This document shows positions 52,596 to 64,000 of a DNA stretch of 64,000 nt, piece after piece. Position 1 is the first letter of the stretch. Each line of letters opens with the position of its first letter. A program made the position numbers and the translations under genes. The notes under the pieces are model-generated. The model saw only the letters and a program-made list of their open reading frames with translations, made no database searches and had not been told where the DNA came from. The DNA lies in assembly GCA_013396915.1 (NCBI GenBank), contig VWZL01006771.1:496001-560000 (forward strand). Reading direction: 5' to 3'. Origin of the DNA: Stercorarius parasiticus (Eukaryota; Chordata; Aves; Charadriiformes; Stercorariidae).

Positions 52596-55500
52596 CTGCA
52601 AAACATGAAGCAATAAGGAAAAACTGAAACTCTCCCATGTCTCATGCGTTCAGGTATCCAAAAGAATACATACAAACCAAGTTCTACTTTGTGATTAAGG
52701 ACTTCACGTTTGCCGAAGACAAGGATTGACATTCTAGCTCAGGTAAGAATTACTTCTGGGAAATGCCCTCAGTTGTGTTTTAAGTGAGAAAAGCCCATGA
52801 CAATGGGTAGACATGGAAGTGAGAGAAGCCTGACTGCACGTTGCTTGAATCAGACTTAGATGTTAAGAACCGCGAAAGACTTGCAATCCTTTACTTCGTC
52901 AACCTACAAAGACCAAAATAATTACTTAAAACGTTTCTTTTTAACTACAGCATCATTCTGAACAGCATCCATTTCTTATCTTAAGATCACTGGTGATGAC
53001 CACGTCACCTCTCTAAACCGTTTACATGTCTAATAATATTTTTTAAGCCTATGTTATTACTGATTTGTGTATCTCCATTTCCAGCCATTTGTTCTTACTG
53101 CGTATGTCTCTACTGTGAGTGCTTATTAAAGTTTCCCATCTTGCCCCAGGCAAGTAGTTAAGNNNNNNNNNNNNNNNNNNNNNNNNNNNNNNNNNNNNNN
53201 NNNCTTGCCCCAGGCAAGTAGTTAAGCTATTCTTTTTTGGGGGGGCGGGGGGGAGGAGGGGAAAGATGGTAAATTTAACTGTATTTTATTCACAAAAAAC
53301 ACAATGTCAGTCTTTCCTTGCTTGCTACAGTCTCTCTCTGAAGTCTTCCGTCAAGTCTCTAAAATTAAGGATCAAAAATGGAAAGAGCTTCTTATTCACT
53401 TAGCGCAGAATATACTCAATGTTTTACTAAAGCGCCATGATGTACCAAGTTAAATTTGTTGCACCATTGGAATTCCAAAATTGAGTGCATTACTGAAAAG
53501 CCAAAATCTGCTCAGTATCATATTATTTGTAAGTCCCAATATGACATGAATTCTTTTGGTCACAGGCCTGCAGCAGGAATTTACCTTCCGCTAATTACCT
53601 ATGATGCTCCACCAACCTCTAGTCCTCACTATCAGAGTCTTCAGCATGGGGGAGAAACGAGCACACGAACTTTGGTTACCATTCTTTGAATTCCAGGTGA
53701 CGTTTTTTAAGAGACATTGTTACACACAGCGTTGAAGACAAACCCAGTTTGTGTCAGGAACCTGCGCTCTTCAGGATTTATAACTCCCTGCTTGTGTCAA
53801 ATACAAACCTTTTACCAATTGCTTTGCTCTTCCATTTTGATCACAATATTTACACAGAAGTCACACAATACGTGATGGCAAAAGGCCAACAAAAATCCCT
53901 AAAAAACCCACTAGAATGATGCCATCCAGTGACTGCTACACCTGCTACATCCTACTACACCTGCATTTTGAAGTGTGTTCATCTGCTTTCAACGTAATTT
54001 TTTTATTAAACTCTATATGTTTAATACAGTAAAGTGCCATGAATTATCAAGATAAATCTTTTAAATCATTCGCCTTGAGACAGAAACTTTAAAGTTTTAC
54101 CAGAGCTGTTGCTGTAAGACCATGCAGACTGATGTTAATTTATTTCCTTCAGAGCTCTGCAACAGCCATTACGTTATAAGAAGTAATACTTTTACAGTTA
54201 AAACAGTTGCACACCCAAAAAAAAAGGATTATGCAAGTCAACTGAAAGGGATGAATCAAGGTCTTCTCATAAAATGACCTCAACTAAAAGCTGGGGATAA
54301 TGTCAAATAGATCACACTTACATCATCTGTCTCAATCAACAATGGAGCTTCTCTGAAAATATTTTCAGCATAAAAAAAAAAAAAGGTCAGATTTACAAAC
54401 CCTTGGCCCACTAATCAGTTCCCCTGGCACTTCAAAACTCAACACAGAAAACAAAAATCACAGAATGGCTCGTTTTAATCCTGCACTATCAGAAAGTTTG
54501 TATTTCCCTATTGAGTAGGTCTGATTTTAACTTAATTGCCACCAGTAGAGTTGCATTCCAGGAAGCGCTTGGATTTTGTTTACCAGGGTCACAACTCTGG
54601 AAAGCAGTAATCAGAGAAAACATAAGTACCTTTTAGACACCACAAGCTGAATCTGCAGTTATAAATACTGAAGTTTCCCCATCAGCTCCCTCAATTTAAT
54701 CAAATACTACTCTAGGGTTCTAAATATGTAGGAGCTTCATTAATTAGTAAAGATAAAATGTAGTAACAACTCAATTACTAAATAAGTACTTTCTATCCTT
54801 TTAGTATCAAATAAGTTTCAAGCCTTTCTTCTACGTCCAAGAAACATGAGTGCACAATTTGATCAAAATTTTGATTATATCAAGTACAGGTTTTACTCAG
54901 CCAGTTACTGAGATCGTGTACATTCTGTACAAACATTTTCTGAACACGTAGTGCTCAAAAAAAAAAAGCATCACAACAAAGCAGCTAAGACTTCTACTAA
55001 CCTATTTTAGGGAACTAATAAGTTGCTTTAAACAAAAAAGAAAAAAGCCAACCCACACACAAGTCGAAGTTTTATTTTGGAATAATTGCTCAGTAGCGAT
55101 GGGAAAGTTTGTGCTCTCTAAGGGCTGAAAATCTAACTGCAGACCAATAAATACATGGACGTATCACGAAGATCAACATTGTACCTTTGCTCTCGACTCT
55201 TCAAAAGAATAACACAAAGCTATGCATTCTCACCTTAACTTATAGAAACTTCCACCAAAGAAAAGGTTCCTGGGAGTTGTAGCAGAACTTTAACATCAAG
55301 GTAGCAATGCTGGAGAAAGGAAACATTCAAGGACCAACTCAATTTTCAGTGCAATATTACCTAATGCCTTCAGGAGCTCTTCTCGCACAGCGGAGGTGAA
55401 CTTTCTGACCAGACACAACGTTGTCATGATAGCAAAGAGCAAGTTGTAAGATAATACAATATAGAAGTTTCCCAGCCAGTTAAACCTTCCGAAGTCTCCA

Positions 55501-58500
55501 AGAAGATCAAATCTGGTGATTCCTGTTAAAAATGCATTTAAGATTTACATCAAAAACTTGATTACATTTTTTAAGAAACAAACATTTAATTCTATTACTT
55601 TTTACATATGGAAACAAAATTCTTTCAGACAACACGCTATAAGAGACATGGCTAAACACACAAGACAATCTTCTCAAGGTCATTTTCCCCTTCATGGAGC
55701 ACTATAGAACTGTAAGACACACTTATCAAAATGTTTAAGTTTCCTGGTAAAATCCTTGAATAATGTGAGTGGAAGTAAATTATCTATTCTAGATCAGAAT
55801 TCTGCTTGTATAATTTCAATAAATATACCTAGGAAATAACCAGTATTAGTATGAAAACTGCTTGAAATCTCTTGTTTCTAAAAAATCCTTATCTATTCCA
55901 GAGAAGGATGAAATGCTCCGTGGCCTTTCTTATTAAAAAAATACAGGTAGCAAAAAGCTTTTCCATGAGAGCCACAACACCCTACAGTAAACACTAAGCC
56001 TTTGTGTTTTTTCAGAGCCACCGCTTTTGAAACTGAAGTTTAAGACATCTTTCCAACTGCAGTTTTTCTCCCAGACCTACCCACCACTGCAGCCACAGAG
56101 CATTTGCGCAGAGGGGAAAGAGTTCGGCTGAAAGACAGTGCTGACAGGTCGTCTTCACAGCGGACCCCAGACCACTGACGCTTGGGCTTTGTGCTGATCA
56201 AAGGCCAGTCAATCACTACAGTTAAGGGAGAAAAAATTTTCCCAAATGTGGAAGTGCCTACAAGCTATAGGGTCCACCCCAGAAGGCAGAAAAACCACCA
56301 CGGGTTGTTACTCTGCCAGGTCTGCATCAAGGACTGCAGTGAATAAAGGGCAGAATATCAAGATGACACCCAAATAATAGCTGTCTAGGATTGATGAGCC
56401 GTTATATTCCCAAAAACCCCACAACTTTTGGCATAGATGGTGTCACAGTGATGTGTGCTCCCACAGCACGAAGGAAGGAAGCTCACCTCACCCCAGGAAC
56501 TAACATGGCAGCAGAAATCAGAAGACAATCAGAATAATAACCCTGGCTCTGACATTCCTGGAAGGGAGTTTTCTATCACCTTCTTTTAAAAAGCTTTTGG
56601 GGCTTTTAAGAACTGTGACTTCAACAGTGATAATAAATGAAGAGAGACAGAACAGAATTAAGGGCCAGTTGCCTTCCTTTCAATGGTAAACCTGGCACAT
56701 ACAAATCTCACTGTACCTTGATACCCAAGCCTTACAGCCAGCTATCACAATGTTCACATGCTTCTTGTACTCTGCATCAGTCAATTAAATAAAAAAAATA
56801 GGGAGATCAAATATAGCATCTAAGAAAAGCACACCAAAATAAAGAAAATTAAAAGAAGGAGAATTTTCAAAGGATAGAGAAAAAAAAAAAAATTTACTGA
56901 AGCTGATCAAAATAGCAAGAGAGGCAGGAGAAAAGTCAAAAAAAGCACAAAAGGTCTTAACACAAGAAGAAACTGGCTGCCTGAATCAACCAGTAAACAG
57001 ATGAAGGATAGTAACCACGGAGCTGCTTTCACACTTGAAGGCAAACAGCGTCCTTAAGAATATTTTCAAGGAAGCGGAGAGTGTTTCACTCAGACTACAG
57101 AGCTGCAGGAAAATCGAGAAAGTCAAGTTCCAATGCATAGGCTTCCAGACCTTTAAAGGAAATGAAACAAACAGCGAGAGCACTGAGTAAAGAGTTCTCT
57201 GGAAAAGCAAAAACACTCCTTGGCACAAAGGGATTGAGAATAGCGAGCATTAGAGCAGGCGTTATGAGGACAAACAAAAATGAAGCCTGACACTTCTGTT
57301 CGAGCAGGTGGGAAAAATATTGTCCACAAGTTACATTCATTTTCCTCTTACAAATAAAAAATAGCCACTGCTCATCAGAAAAAAATAATCTGTATCATTT
57401 TGTAAATTTGTGGGAGAAAAAAATTCCCAAGACTGCAATCTGATAGACTACTCAGCAACTGAACACAAAGCTACGTCCCTGGTGGACACAAACAGATACC
57501 CAATAAAGTTGGTGACAATCTACCAAATAAAGAATTGTTTCAGGTTAAAAAAAGAAATACTATGTTTTTTAGACTGTACATACAAGTAAGTTTAAAGTCA
57601 CTATTTACTTAATTATAAAAATCAAGGGAAGACTACTAGAAATACTTTTGTATATTAGAAAATTCAGTGTTGTTTGTTTCTATATTCCTGGCTATTCTCT
57701 GCTCCCAATTTGTTTCACAGTGGTTAGCAATATGGTGCTGGTGGGAAACTTTTTTCAAGAAGGCCTGCTAAAAGGCTGAAAAGTTCTGGAAAAGATCAGT
57801 TAACTTCTTTCAGTAAAATAACTTATTTTAGTAAAAACTTTCCCGGAGTTCTAAAAGAGTGACAGATGACTAGAGACATCCACCACCTACATATTTAATG
57901 AGAATGCTATGAAGCACACACAAAAAATTCTCGTATTTCCATTTTTAAAGCTTGAAAAGGGTCAGTACATGTATTGGATAACTTCTGCTTTTTTACCTTC
58001 CCCATAATGATAAAGTCTAGTCTCTTCTGAATAGTCCAGAAACTCGGGGTTTTTTTAATAAAGTGAAAAGACTATGAATCTGCTTAACATATTTATTTCT
58101 TTTCATCTATTCAGTGCCACAGGGCGGGTGCATGTAGTGCAACACATGTCGATATTTTTGCAAAGCACCACATGACTCACTGTACTCTAATACACTCTAT
58201 TAATCCTGTTTGGACAGCTGTGACTGTGCATTTGTTGGCTGTGTGTTAATTGTTCCATCTTTTTTCTTCTTTTATTTATCACTATGGCAAACTATTCAGG
58301 AATTTCATTTGTCAGTCTTTTTTTTTAAGTGAGTTTTACCATTAATCTGTTTCCTATGAGACAACAATGCACCCAGCATGTATACTTACTTCCACAGAAT
58401 CCGGTTATTATCAACTGTTAATCTCACAGATCATTAACAATGATTTTTTATTTTTTTTAGGTAAGTGATGAATGCAGTAACTTAGTGGACACAATACTAT

Positions 58501-61500
58501 TGTTAAAATTCTGTTCTAAAACACTAACTTTTCAACACAACATCTTGCTCTAAGTGCTAGAACTGGTTTACTTCTTAGATCTTTATCATACTGGCTGTAT
58601 TTTAAAACTGCACTAGTTAAATACTTGAATTATACTTCTGCATTTTTGTGAAGTTTTACTACAGATTTTTAAAACATAAGCTCTAGAATGTTTATTTTAA
58701 GATTCAATCCTCCAAAATGCATTACAGGTCGTTTTTTTGTTTGTTATAAAAGTGATCTAATAAAACTCATCACCTGTGGATACACACAGCATGAAAATGT
58801 ACACTCTAGTTTACTGGAAAATATTAACCGCTCTTGATTTGACAGTATTCTGGTTGAAAAAGAAATCAGCTACAAAACTATTGGGTACACGTTACTGGTC
58901 TGTGGGCCTGAGCTTAAACTCCTCAACTTGTACGCAAGACTTTTACAGCCCCAGGTGAAGATTTTTGTTTTGTTCTGTTTAATGTTCCCAATGAAATCCA
59001 CATTAGCTGCGAGTATTCTGCACTACTTAAACATGTCACAGCCTTGCAATCTAACTTCAAGAACTGAAGCTGAAGATTACCTAATTAAACAAAGAGAAGA
59101 TACAAAACATCTTGTCTTTCCCAAATGGTTAAAATAGTTCGTCGAATTCACATGCTACGGCCAGTTCTTAACAACAAAATCAGAAATTCAGTTCTACTAT
59201 GCCAGATTCCAAATTTTTATATTTGAAAACCAAAGTGACAAAGAATGCAAGCAGATTATTTTAGGGAAAATGAGAGTAGCTTGGTATCATTGCTGATTAA
59301 AAAATAAGCTTTCTAAATGAAGAGGCACTAACTGTTTTTAAAAAGACATTTGCACTCAACGTTATTTCAAATTTTATACCTGAAATCCCCAAATGTACTT
59401 TTTCCACAAAAACCGAGCACTATAATTTCACAGGGAACATGCAACTATTTTATGCTACCCTAAACAAGTGGTCTCCGTATCTTTTCTTCTCACCATCTCC
59501 TGTTTTAACAAGTTTAGCATCTGACATACCTTTTTAAAAGAACATATTCTCTAGAAAATGCTTAGCTTTTTTTTTTTAGAATGTATGTTCTGCAGTTCAT
59601 GTACGTAGAATGTATGTTCAACAGCTCATGTTGGTGTAGAAAAGGCAGCCACACATACGTGCTCTGTCTACTGAAAGCGATGGCAAATTAAATACATACT
59701 ATAAAAGGTACAGCTACAGACTGTTTGGGTTTCGTTTGTTTTTTTTCTTAAACTCAATTAAACATCCTTTATTACAATGTTTTATACTCCCATTTCACTC
59801 ACCCAGTGTCCTTGACATCACTGGCAACGCAGAGCTTAGCACCAAGATTGAGACACAGTTTCCAATGATCTGTTTGAAAATGACAAACAGCATTTAAATT
59901 ATAAATTTAAAATTATAAATGGGATTCCTGAAGGGAGAAAGCAAGAAAAACAAGGGTTCAAGATGAAAAAGAATTCCTGAAAATTACATTCTTCAAACTG
60001 AAGATAAGCAATTTACAATAACATGGTCAGTCCTGCTTACTTCTGTCACGCTTCTCCGTATAGTGTTACGCAAGATGATTCAAGAGAAGTGTTAAAAAAA
60101 TAATCAAATATGTAATCATTTGCTTTTAATCAAAGTGTTACGTATGCTTAGATTCAAAATAATTCACAACTACGATGTTGCAAAGTGTCAACTGTTTACT
60201 TAATTCCTGCAAACTTTTTACAAAAGAACCATTCCATGGATTTAGAATAGATGACTGATACATCAGCTTAAGCTTGCAGGATTAGCATTATTTAAAAAAT
60301 TACAACAAAGAGCTTCCTTTCAATTGAATGCCTGTTGACTACTTTAAATAGTACGAAAAAATTCACAGCTGTTAGATTTTACTCTAGTTTTTGCTAAGCC
60401 TTTATAAAGAGTAATTGAAACTTTCTCTCACAAGGGATCACTTTCTTCAGCTCTAATTCTATCAAAGTCCAAAAGAAAACACCAGAAAACTTATTGAAAT
60501 AGTGAACGCACAAATATCTACCTACTTTATTTCTACACTATTCCTGGTGTACTGTAAACAAACAATAGAAAACATTAAGAACATTCCAACTCCTTTCTAT
60601 CTATCTCCTATAACCATTCTATGTGTTTACCTACTTTCTCACTTCTAAAAATTTATGGTAAAAATGTCTTTATCCATTACTTCAAAAAAACCCCAAACAC
60701 ACCAAACAATGAAACACATTGAAAAAATAATTAAATTCAACATCTGTTCCTTGGTTACTGATCACCTCCCCTTGTCAGCTGTGGGAATATTTTGCCAAAC
60801 CCCTGAGCATGTTCCTCCCCATTAGGTAACAGCATTTGTTATTCTGAAGCCAGAGCTAAATTGTGGAAAGTCAAATTAGCCTCAGACTGCAAAATGTTGC
60901 TGAATAGACCTCCTCAGTCTTAGTTTAATTATTCAAATTTGAATTACTTTGTCTGTATTACTTCGAGCAACCAAGTTCTTCAGATTTCAAACAAGCTCCC
61001 TGAAGTACAGTTAGCACAATCAAAGTTACTCATTAGCAATACGTTTCCTTTGAAAAAAGTTCTTTCACTAGCTTTTCTATAGCTAGTTAACAAGCTCTGC
61101 TATTCCCGGCTTTTTACAAGTGAATGGATGCCATCCAAACTAAACAGAGCACATCCTTTTTCCCACTCATTCAGCATTTTGAAAATCTTCCAGTTTGTGT
61201 TTACGCAGCTTACAAACAAATACTGATCACTGCAAATGAGCCATTCAGGGCAATTACTAACTAAAGGAGTCAGTTTGTCTTGGGTGGCAAGAAAGAGAGG
61301 AGGGGGCCATCACCACCACAGACTTCACCTTACCTTTGTCATAGTCGTGTCATCCTTCCTGGGAGTGAAATTTTCAAAAAAGCGAAGACTGTAGAAGCCG
61401 ACGACAGAGGATACCATAAGATAGCTGTGAGAATCAAGGAAAAAGGAACCTCCAAGGAATGCAAGTTTCACTCAAGTTCTCAGCAGTGTCCTAAAAGTCT

Positions 61501-63086
61501 TAAGAACCAAAGAAAAACAACAAAAACACTTCGAGTGCTTGAGAAGGACTGACCTATCTCTTTCTTCTCTCCAGGCAAGTGTCTTAGTAAATTACCAGTG
61601 TCCCAGAAAACTAGACAGAATACATGTTAACAGACAGAGTTCTTAAAGAAAGGATACAAAATCAAAATGATTTCAAGTGCTGCTCCCACAAAACCAAAGG
61701 TGGACAGGGAGGCATTTCCTATTCCAGGCCCCTACGAGGAAAAAAAAATACTTTGCATAATTTAAGAAGATACATGCAACTGTTCAGAAAGTTAACTTCT
61801 ACTAGGACCAGAAAAACTAACAACTTATATGAGATACAGCCTTTTCTCAATTCAGTATTTAAGGAGCATTCTGATGTTCTAACCTGCAAGTCTCCCACCC
61901 TGTGCAGCTGCAGCAGCCAGCTTTCGGACCTGAGCGCAATGTATTACTAAGACAGAAGGTATAATGATTCTCATTTTATTCACACTGCATCTACCCACCA
62001 TGCTATATTTTACACATACTCCATCACTTGGGAAACTAAAATAAGAGGTCTCAAAAGAAGACATTTCTAGTTGTTTGCAATACCGCAGAGAGAGCAGCCA
62101 TCATCACTAAAAACCTTTTACAGCTCTGCAAGCTCGTATACAGCTGTACACAGGGCAAAGCACTACCAAGTTAATAAAAAACCCCCTCATGATTAAAGAC
62201 ACTACTACTCAATCTGCTGTTCTTTACTCTCTTGAAATATTCTTATCACAAAGGAGGAAAAAACTGTCATGTTTTGTAAGAGGAACACAAACAGAAGACA
62301 GGCTTTTCACTTTCTTTTTTAACATAGTTCCTTAAATTGAACATTTCTAGACCATATAAAAATAGGAGACATGAGTAAAATGCAAACTCCAGACTACCGG
62401 TTTACTTTACTAAATCTCTGTATCTTCATAAAGATCCTGGACTAGTTTTATTGAGAACTCACTATAACATGTCATAGAATCATAGGGTTGGAAGGGACCT
62501 CTGGAGATCATCTGGTCCAACCCCCCTGCCAGACCAGGGTCATAGCTGTTTATGCACACACAAGACTGCAACCTAGAAGGGTTGAGGCTCATTAGTTTCA
62601 ATGTTATCAAAGCAGAAGTTCTCACTTGCACTTTTGTTAAGGGCTCCAAAACATTTCTAAAATTATAAAAATCATAAGAGAAGTTTACTTTACCCCTGAT
62701 CCCTTTGGCATTGCAGTCTCATCAACCAACAGGTAAAGAATGTTGAGAGCAACTAAGAGGACTGAGATGGACTATAAAGAAGTAGAAACAGTCTTGTTAT
62801 TTAAAAGTATTCCACATTTTTTAAAATGTATACATTTATCCTCACCAGATTTCGTAACATTAAGTTCTTTTAAAATGGTCAAGAAAGGAGTATCAAGTTT
62901 GTTCCTTAAAGACATCACTCAAAAGTTTTAAAACCATTGCCTCAAATGATCAAAGAATTCTTCGTACATTTTGCTGGGGAAAAAGAGAAAAAAGGGCACA
63001 AATTCTTACTGTCTCAATCAGTAGCAATATCATAACAGCCGGATAGACTAAATTCCTTTCCCAAGCAGAAGCTTTTTTCCGCCGTT
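52513..63086 (-). CDS. LMBR1: LMBR1, limb development membrane protein 1, C-terminal part (last seven coding exons)
   Basis: Seven minus-strand exons with GT-AG borders and consistent phases encode the C-terminal ~210 residues of a protein that is about 490 residues in human. They match LMBR1 as remembered, for example RRKKASAWERNLVYP, TFGFVGAALEI, SSVVGFYSLRFF, SALPVMSRTLG, LLGDFGRFNWLGNFYIVL and the end NGHQKTL. Hydrophobic stretches in exons 11-12, 13-14, 15 and 16 fit the last membrane spans of this multi-pass family, which is related to lipocalin-interacting receptors. Its molecular role is poorly defined; the gene is best known because intron 5 contains the ZRS limb enhancer of SHH. Neighbour RNF32 rules out the paralogue LMBR1L. 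The N-terminal exons lie beyond 64,000. Exon numbers assume the human count of 17. Confidence 0.96.
53140..53226. repeat. Identical 23-base words flanking an assembly gap
   Basis: The word beginning CTTGCCCCAGGCAAG occupies 53,140-53,162 directly before the N run and recurs identically at 53,204-53,226 directly after it. The simplest reading is one locus represented twice by a failed join, not a true duplication. Confidence 0.85.
53163..53203. other. Assembly gap (41 N)
   Basis: A short N run whose flanks are identical for 23 bases, next to a G-rich tract that is hard to sequence. Confidence 0.99.
53239..53261 (+). other. G-quadruplex-forming sequence
   Basis: G7-C-G7-A-GG-A-G4 on the + strand provides at least four runs of three or more G with short loops. 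It lies on the strand opposite to LMBR1 transcription, so the LMBR1 pre-mRNA carries the C-rich complement. Confidence 0.7.
53331..53453 (+). other. Coding-like 40-codon frame after a splice-acceptor-like site
   Basis: A pyrimidine-rich acceptor-like sequence ending CTTGCTTGCTACAG precedes an open frame SLSEVFRQVSKIKDQKWKEL, continuing to HDVPS and TAA. It reads like an amphipathic helical segment. It is antisense to LMBR1, inside its intron 16. No partner exon was found and I do not recognise the protein. A 77-codon frame follows at 53,456-53,689 in another phase. Chance is a fair alternative. Confidence 0.15.
55361..55522 (-). CDS. LMBR1: LMBR1 exon 16
   Basis: The minus-strand acceptor is TTTTTAACAG and the donor GCATTAG|GTAATA; 162 bases. 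It encodes ITRFDLLGDFGRFNWLGN, then a hydrophobic span FYIVLSYNLLFAIMTTLCLV and a cytosolic-type RKFTSAVREELLKAL segment. Confidence 0.97.
55523..59802 (-). other. LMBR1 intron 15
   Basis: A 4.3-kb AT-rich intron. It contains A-runs near 56,880 and a 29-base tandem repeat near 59,580. No mobile element is recognised with confidence. Confidence 0.85.
59578..59635 (+). repeat. Two-copy tandem repeat, 29-base unit
   Basis: Units at 59,578-59,606 and 59,607-59,635 both start AGAATGTATGTTC and agree at about 24 of 29 positions. It is intronic in LMBR1. Confidence 0.8.
59803..59869 (-). CDS. LMBR1: LMBR1 exon 15
   Basis: Acceptor ATTTTCAAACAG and donor ACTGG|GTGAGT enclose 67 bases on the minus strand. 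It encodes IIGNCVSILVLSS then ALPVMSRTL, a hydrophobic segment with a strongly conserved end. Confidence 0.97.
59870..61333 (-). other. LMBR1 intron 14
   Basis: A 1.5-kb AT-rich intron with nothing recognised. Confidence 0.85.
61334..61424 (-). CDS. LMBR1: LMBR1 exon 14
   Basis: Acceptor TTCTCACAG and donor ACAAAG|GTAAGG enclose 91 bases on the minus strand. It encodes YLMVSSVVGFYSLRFF, then the polar loop ENFTPRKDDTTMTK. Confidence 0.97.
61658..61731 (-). CDS. LMBR1: LMBR1 exon 13
   Basis: Acceptor TTTTTTTCCTCGTAG and donor GATTTT|GTATCC enclose 74 bases on the minus strand. It encodes GPGIGNASLSTFGFVGAAL and EIILI, and the last two bases complete a phenylalanine codon with exon 14. Confidence 0.96.
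61732..62693 (-). other. LMBR1 intron 12
   Basis: A 1-kb intron holding the CR1 copy at 62,472-62,545. Confidence 0.85.
62472..62545 (-). mobile_element. CR1 3' end fragment in LMBR1 intron 12
   Basis: On the + strand the words TCATAGAATCATAGGGTTGG, AAGGGACCTCTGGAGATCATC and GGTCCAACCCCCCTGCC are the reverse complement of a CR1 3' end. The element is thus in the same orientation as LMBR1. About 75 bases remain. Confidence 0.9.
62694..62771 (-). CDS. LMBR1: LMBR1 exon 12
   Basis: Acceptor TACTTCTTTATAG and donor TCAGGG|GTAAAG enclose 78 bases, 26 codons, on the minus strand. It encodes SISVLLVALNILYLLV (a membrane span) and the conserved DETAMPKGS loop. Confidence 0.97.
63010..63086 (-). CDS. 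LMBR1: LMBR1 exon 11
   Basis: Acceptor CTATTCTGAACAG and donor GAGACA|GTAAGA enclose 77 bases on the minus strand. It encodes RRKKASAWERNLVYP, a basic cytosolic loop, and then the start of a membrane span AVMILLLIET. Confidence 0.96.
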
Positions 63087-64000
63087 CTGTTCAGAATAGA
63101 AAAAGAGAAGCTTAATACCGTAGATCACCATAGAATAAAACAAGTAAAAATCATTTAGGTATCTATAAGCTCATTATAACTATAGGTAACAAAAGTAATC
63201 TTATCTTGAACTGACACCAACCAGTTCATAAAAATATCCACCCCGAAGAGCTGTACAAAGCAATGCCAAAAACACAAAGCCTCTTAAGAGAAAGGCTGGT
63301 GAGACATACAAAAGTAGATTTTTCTTTCTTGTTTACAGGCATGTTTCACCATAACATTTTCTTTCCCTGGCATACAGCGATTTTGCAAAGTTTTAAACAT
63401 ACTGAATTTAAAAATTTGCTGTTTACAGGCATATTTTAGACAGAATGGAATTTCAAATATTTAAACAGTATTTTCCTCTTGTAACATAAGGCAAGAAAGA
63501 CAAGACTAAGGCACTGGACATCACTAGTACATCTAAAAAGAAAACCCAACAACTTTTTTTTTTTTTTACCACAGTCTTAGCTTTGCACATAACACACTGA
63601 TAAATGAAAAATCCTGCAAGCCTTTGAATAAGTAAGGAGATTCCTGTTGAGTGGCTGCCATTGCCAAAAGCATCGCTTTTCGGTTTTAAAAGACACAAAC
63701 CTGCTAAGAATTATTTTACTGTTCTTAAACACAATTTGATTTCTACAGAAATAATTCAAAAACAGAGAGGAAAGCAATGTCTTATATTATCCCAAATAAT
63801 CATAAGCATATCAATACATATGAAAAGACTGTGCTGTTGAGCTCCATGCAAGGAAGTTAAGTGTGTTACAGTTTCTCTAAAATCACGTTAAAAATAAGAT
63901 CCAAATCAGACTCCCTACTTAAATTCAAGTTTGTTAGAGGGGCGTAATGATTCCATGCGGTGTATTTGTACAAACTATGACAATTTGAAAGGACTGCAAA
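63087..64000 (-). other. LMBR1 intron 10 (partial, runs off the window)
   Basis: AT-rich sequence without an exon; the next upstream LMBR1 exon lies beyond the right edge. Confidence 0.8.

Larger units (their letters stand above)
52596..55360 (-). other. LMBR1 intron 16
   Basis: A 2.8-kb intron. It contains the small assembly gap with duplicated flanks, a G-quadruplex-type run, and a coding-like 40-codon + strand frame at 53,331-53,453, each listed separately. Confidence 0.85.

Noticed and set aside
63087..64000. ZRS limb enhancer of SHH
   Set aside because: The ZRS lies in LMBR1 intron 5. The window reaches only the intron before exon 11, counted from the 3' end, and no ZRS-like block was recognised.

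Overview
The window is vertebrate nuclear DNA, most likely from a bird. It is AT-rich with long introns and a CpG-rich promoter interrupted by an assembly gap. It carries several 3' ends of CR1 retrotransposons in their typical avian form, and two palindromic hairpin repeats of a kind I recall from bird, crocodile and turtle DNA. Two protein-coding genes can be read exon by exon: RNF32 on the + strand and the 3' part of LMBR1 on the - strand. This is the conserved RNF32-LMBR1 pair at the far end of the SHH regulatory domain (human 7q36).

Layout. Bases 1 to about 26,100 are intergenic, on the SHH side of RNF32 by synteny. I find no coding exon there, only old repeats, simple-sequence runs and a few compact motif-dense blocks that could be conserved non-coding elements. 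A CR1 copy (26,142-26,370) precedes a CpG-rich promoter region (26,560-27,260) holding a 378-base gap. RNF32 coding sequence runs from 27,927 to 42,718 in eight coding exons and predicts a 369-residue protein with two RING-H2 domains and an IQ motif. RNF32 and LMBR1 are convergent. The candidate poly(A) signals are at 42,807 (RNF32) and 44,880 (LMBR1, minus strand), about 2 kb apart, with a decayed CR1 between them. The stretch 44,860-52,512 is probably the long LMBR1 3' UTR. The last seven LMBR1 coding exons lie between 52,513 and 63,086 and encode the C-terminal ~210 residues. The window ends in the next upstream intron.

Biology. RNF32 is a predicted ubiquitin ligase known mainly from testis. 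LMBR1 is a multi-pass membrane protein whose intron 5 hosts the ZRS, the limb enhancer of SHH. That intron lies beyond the right edge, so the ZRS should not be in this window. Other long-range SHH enhancers for epithelial linings were mapped in mouse to the cluster 600-900 kb upstream of Shh, which overlaps this neighbourhood. The motif-dense blocks at about 1.2, 17.6 and 24.5 kb are therefore worth an alignment, but none is proven.

Limits. All protein calls come from reading codons and splice sites by eye and from remembered family features. Repeat classes and conserved-element calls are tentative. I found no tRNA or rRNA gene, no CRISPR array and no intact mobile element.
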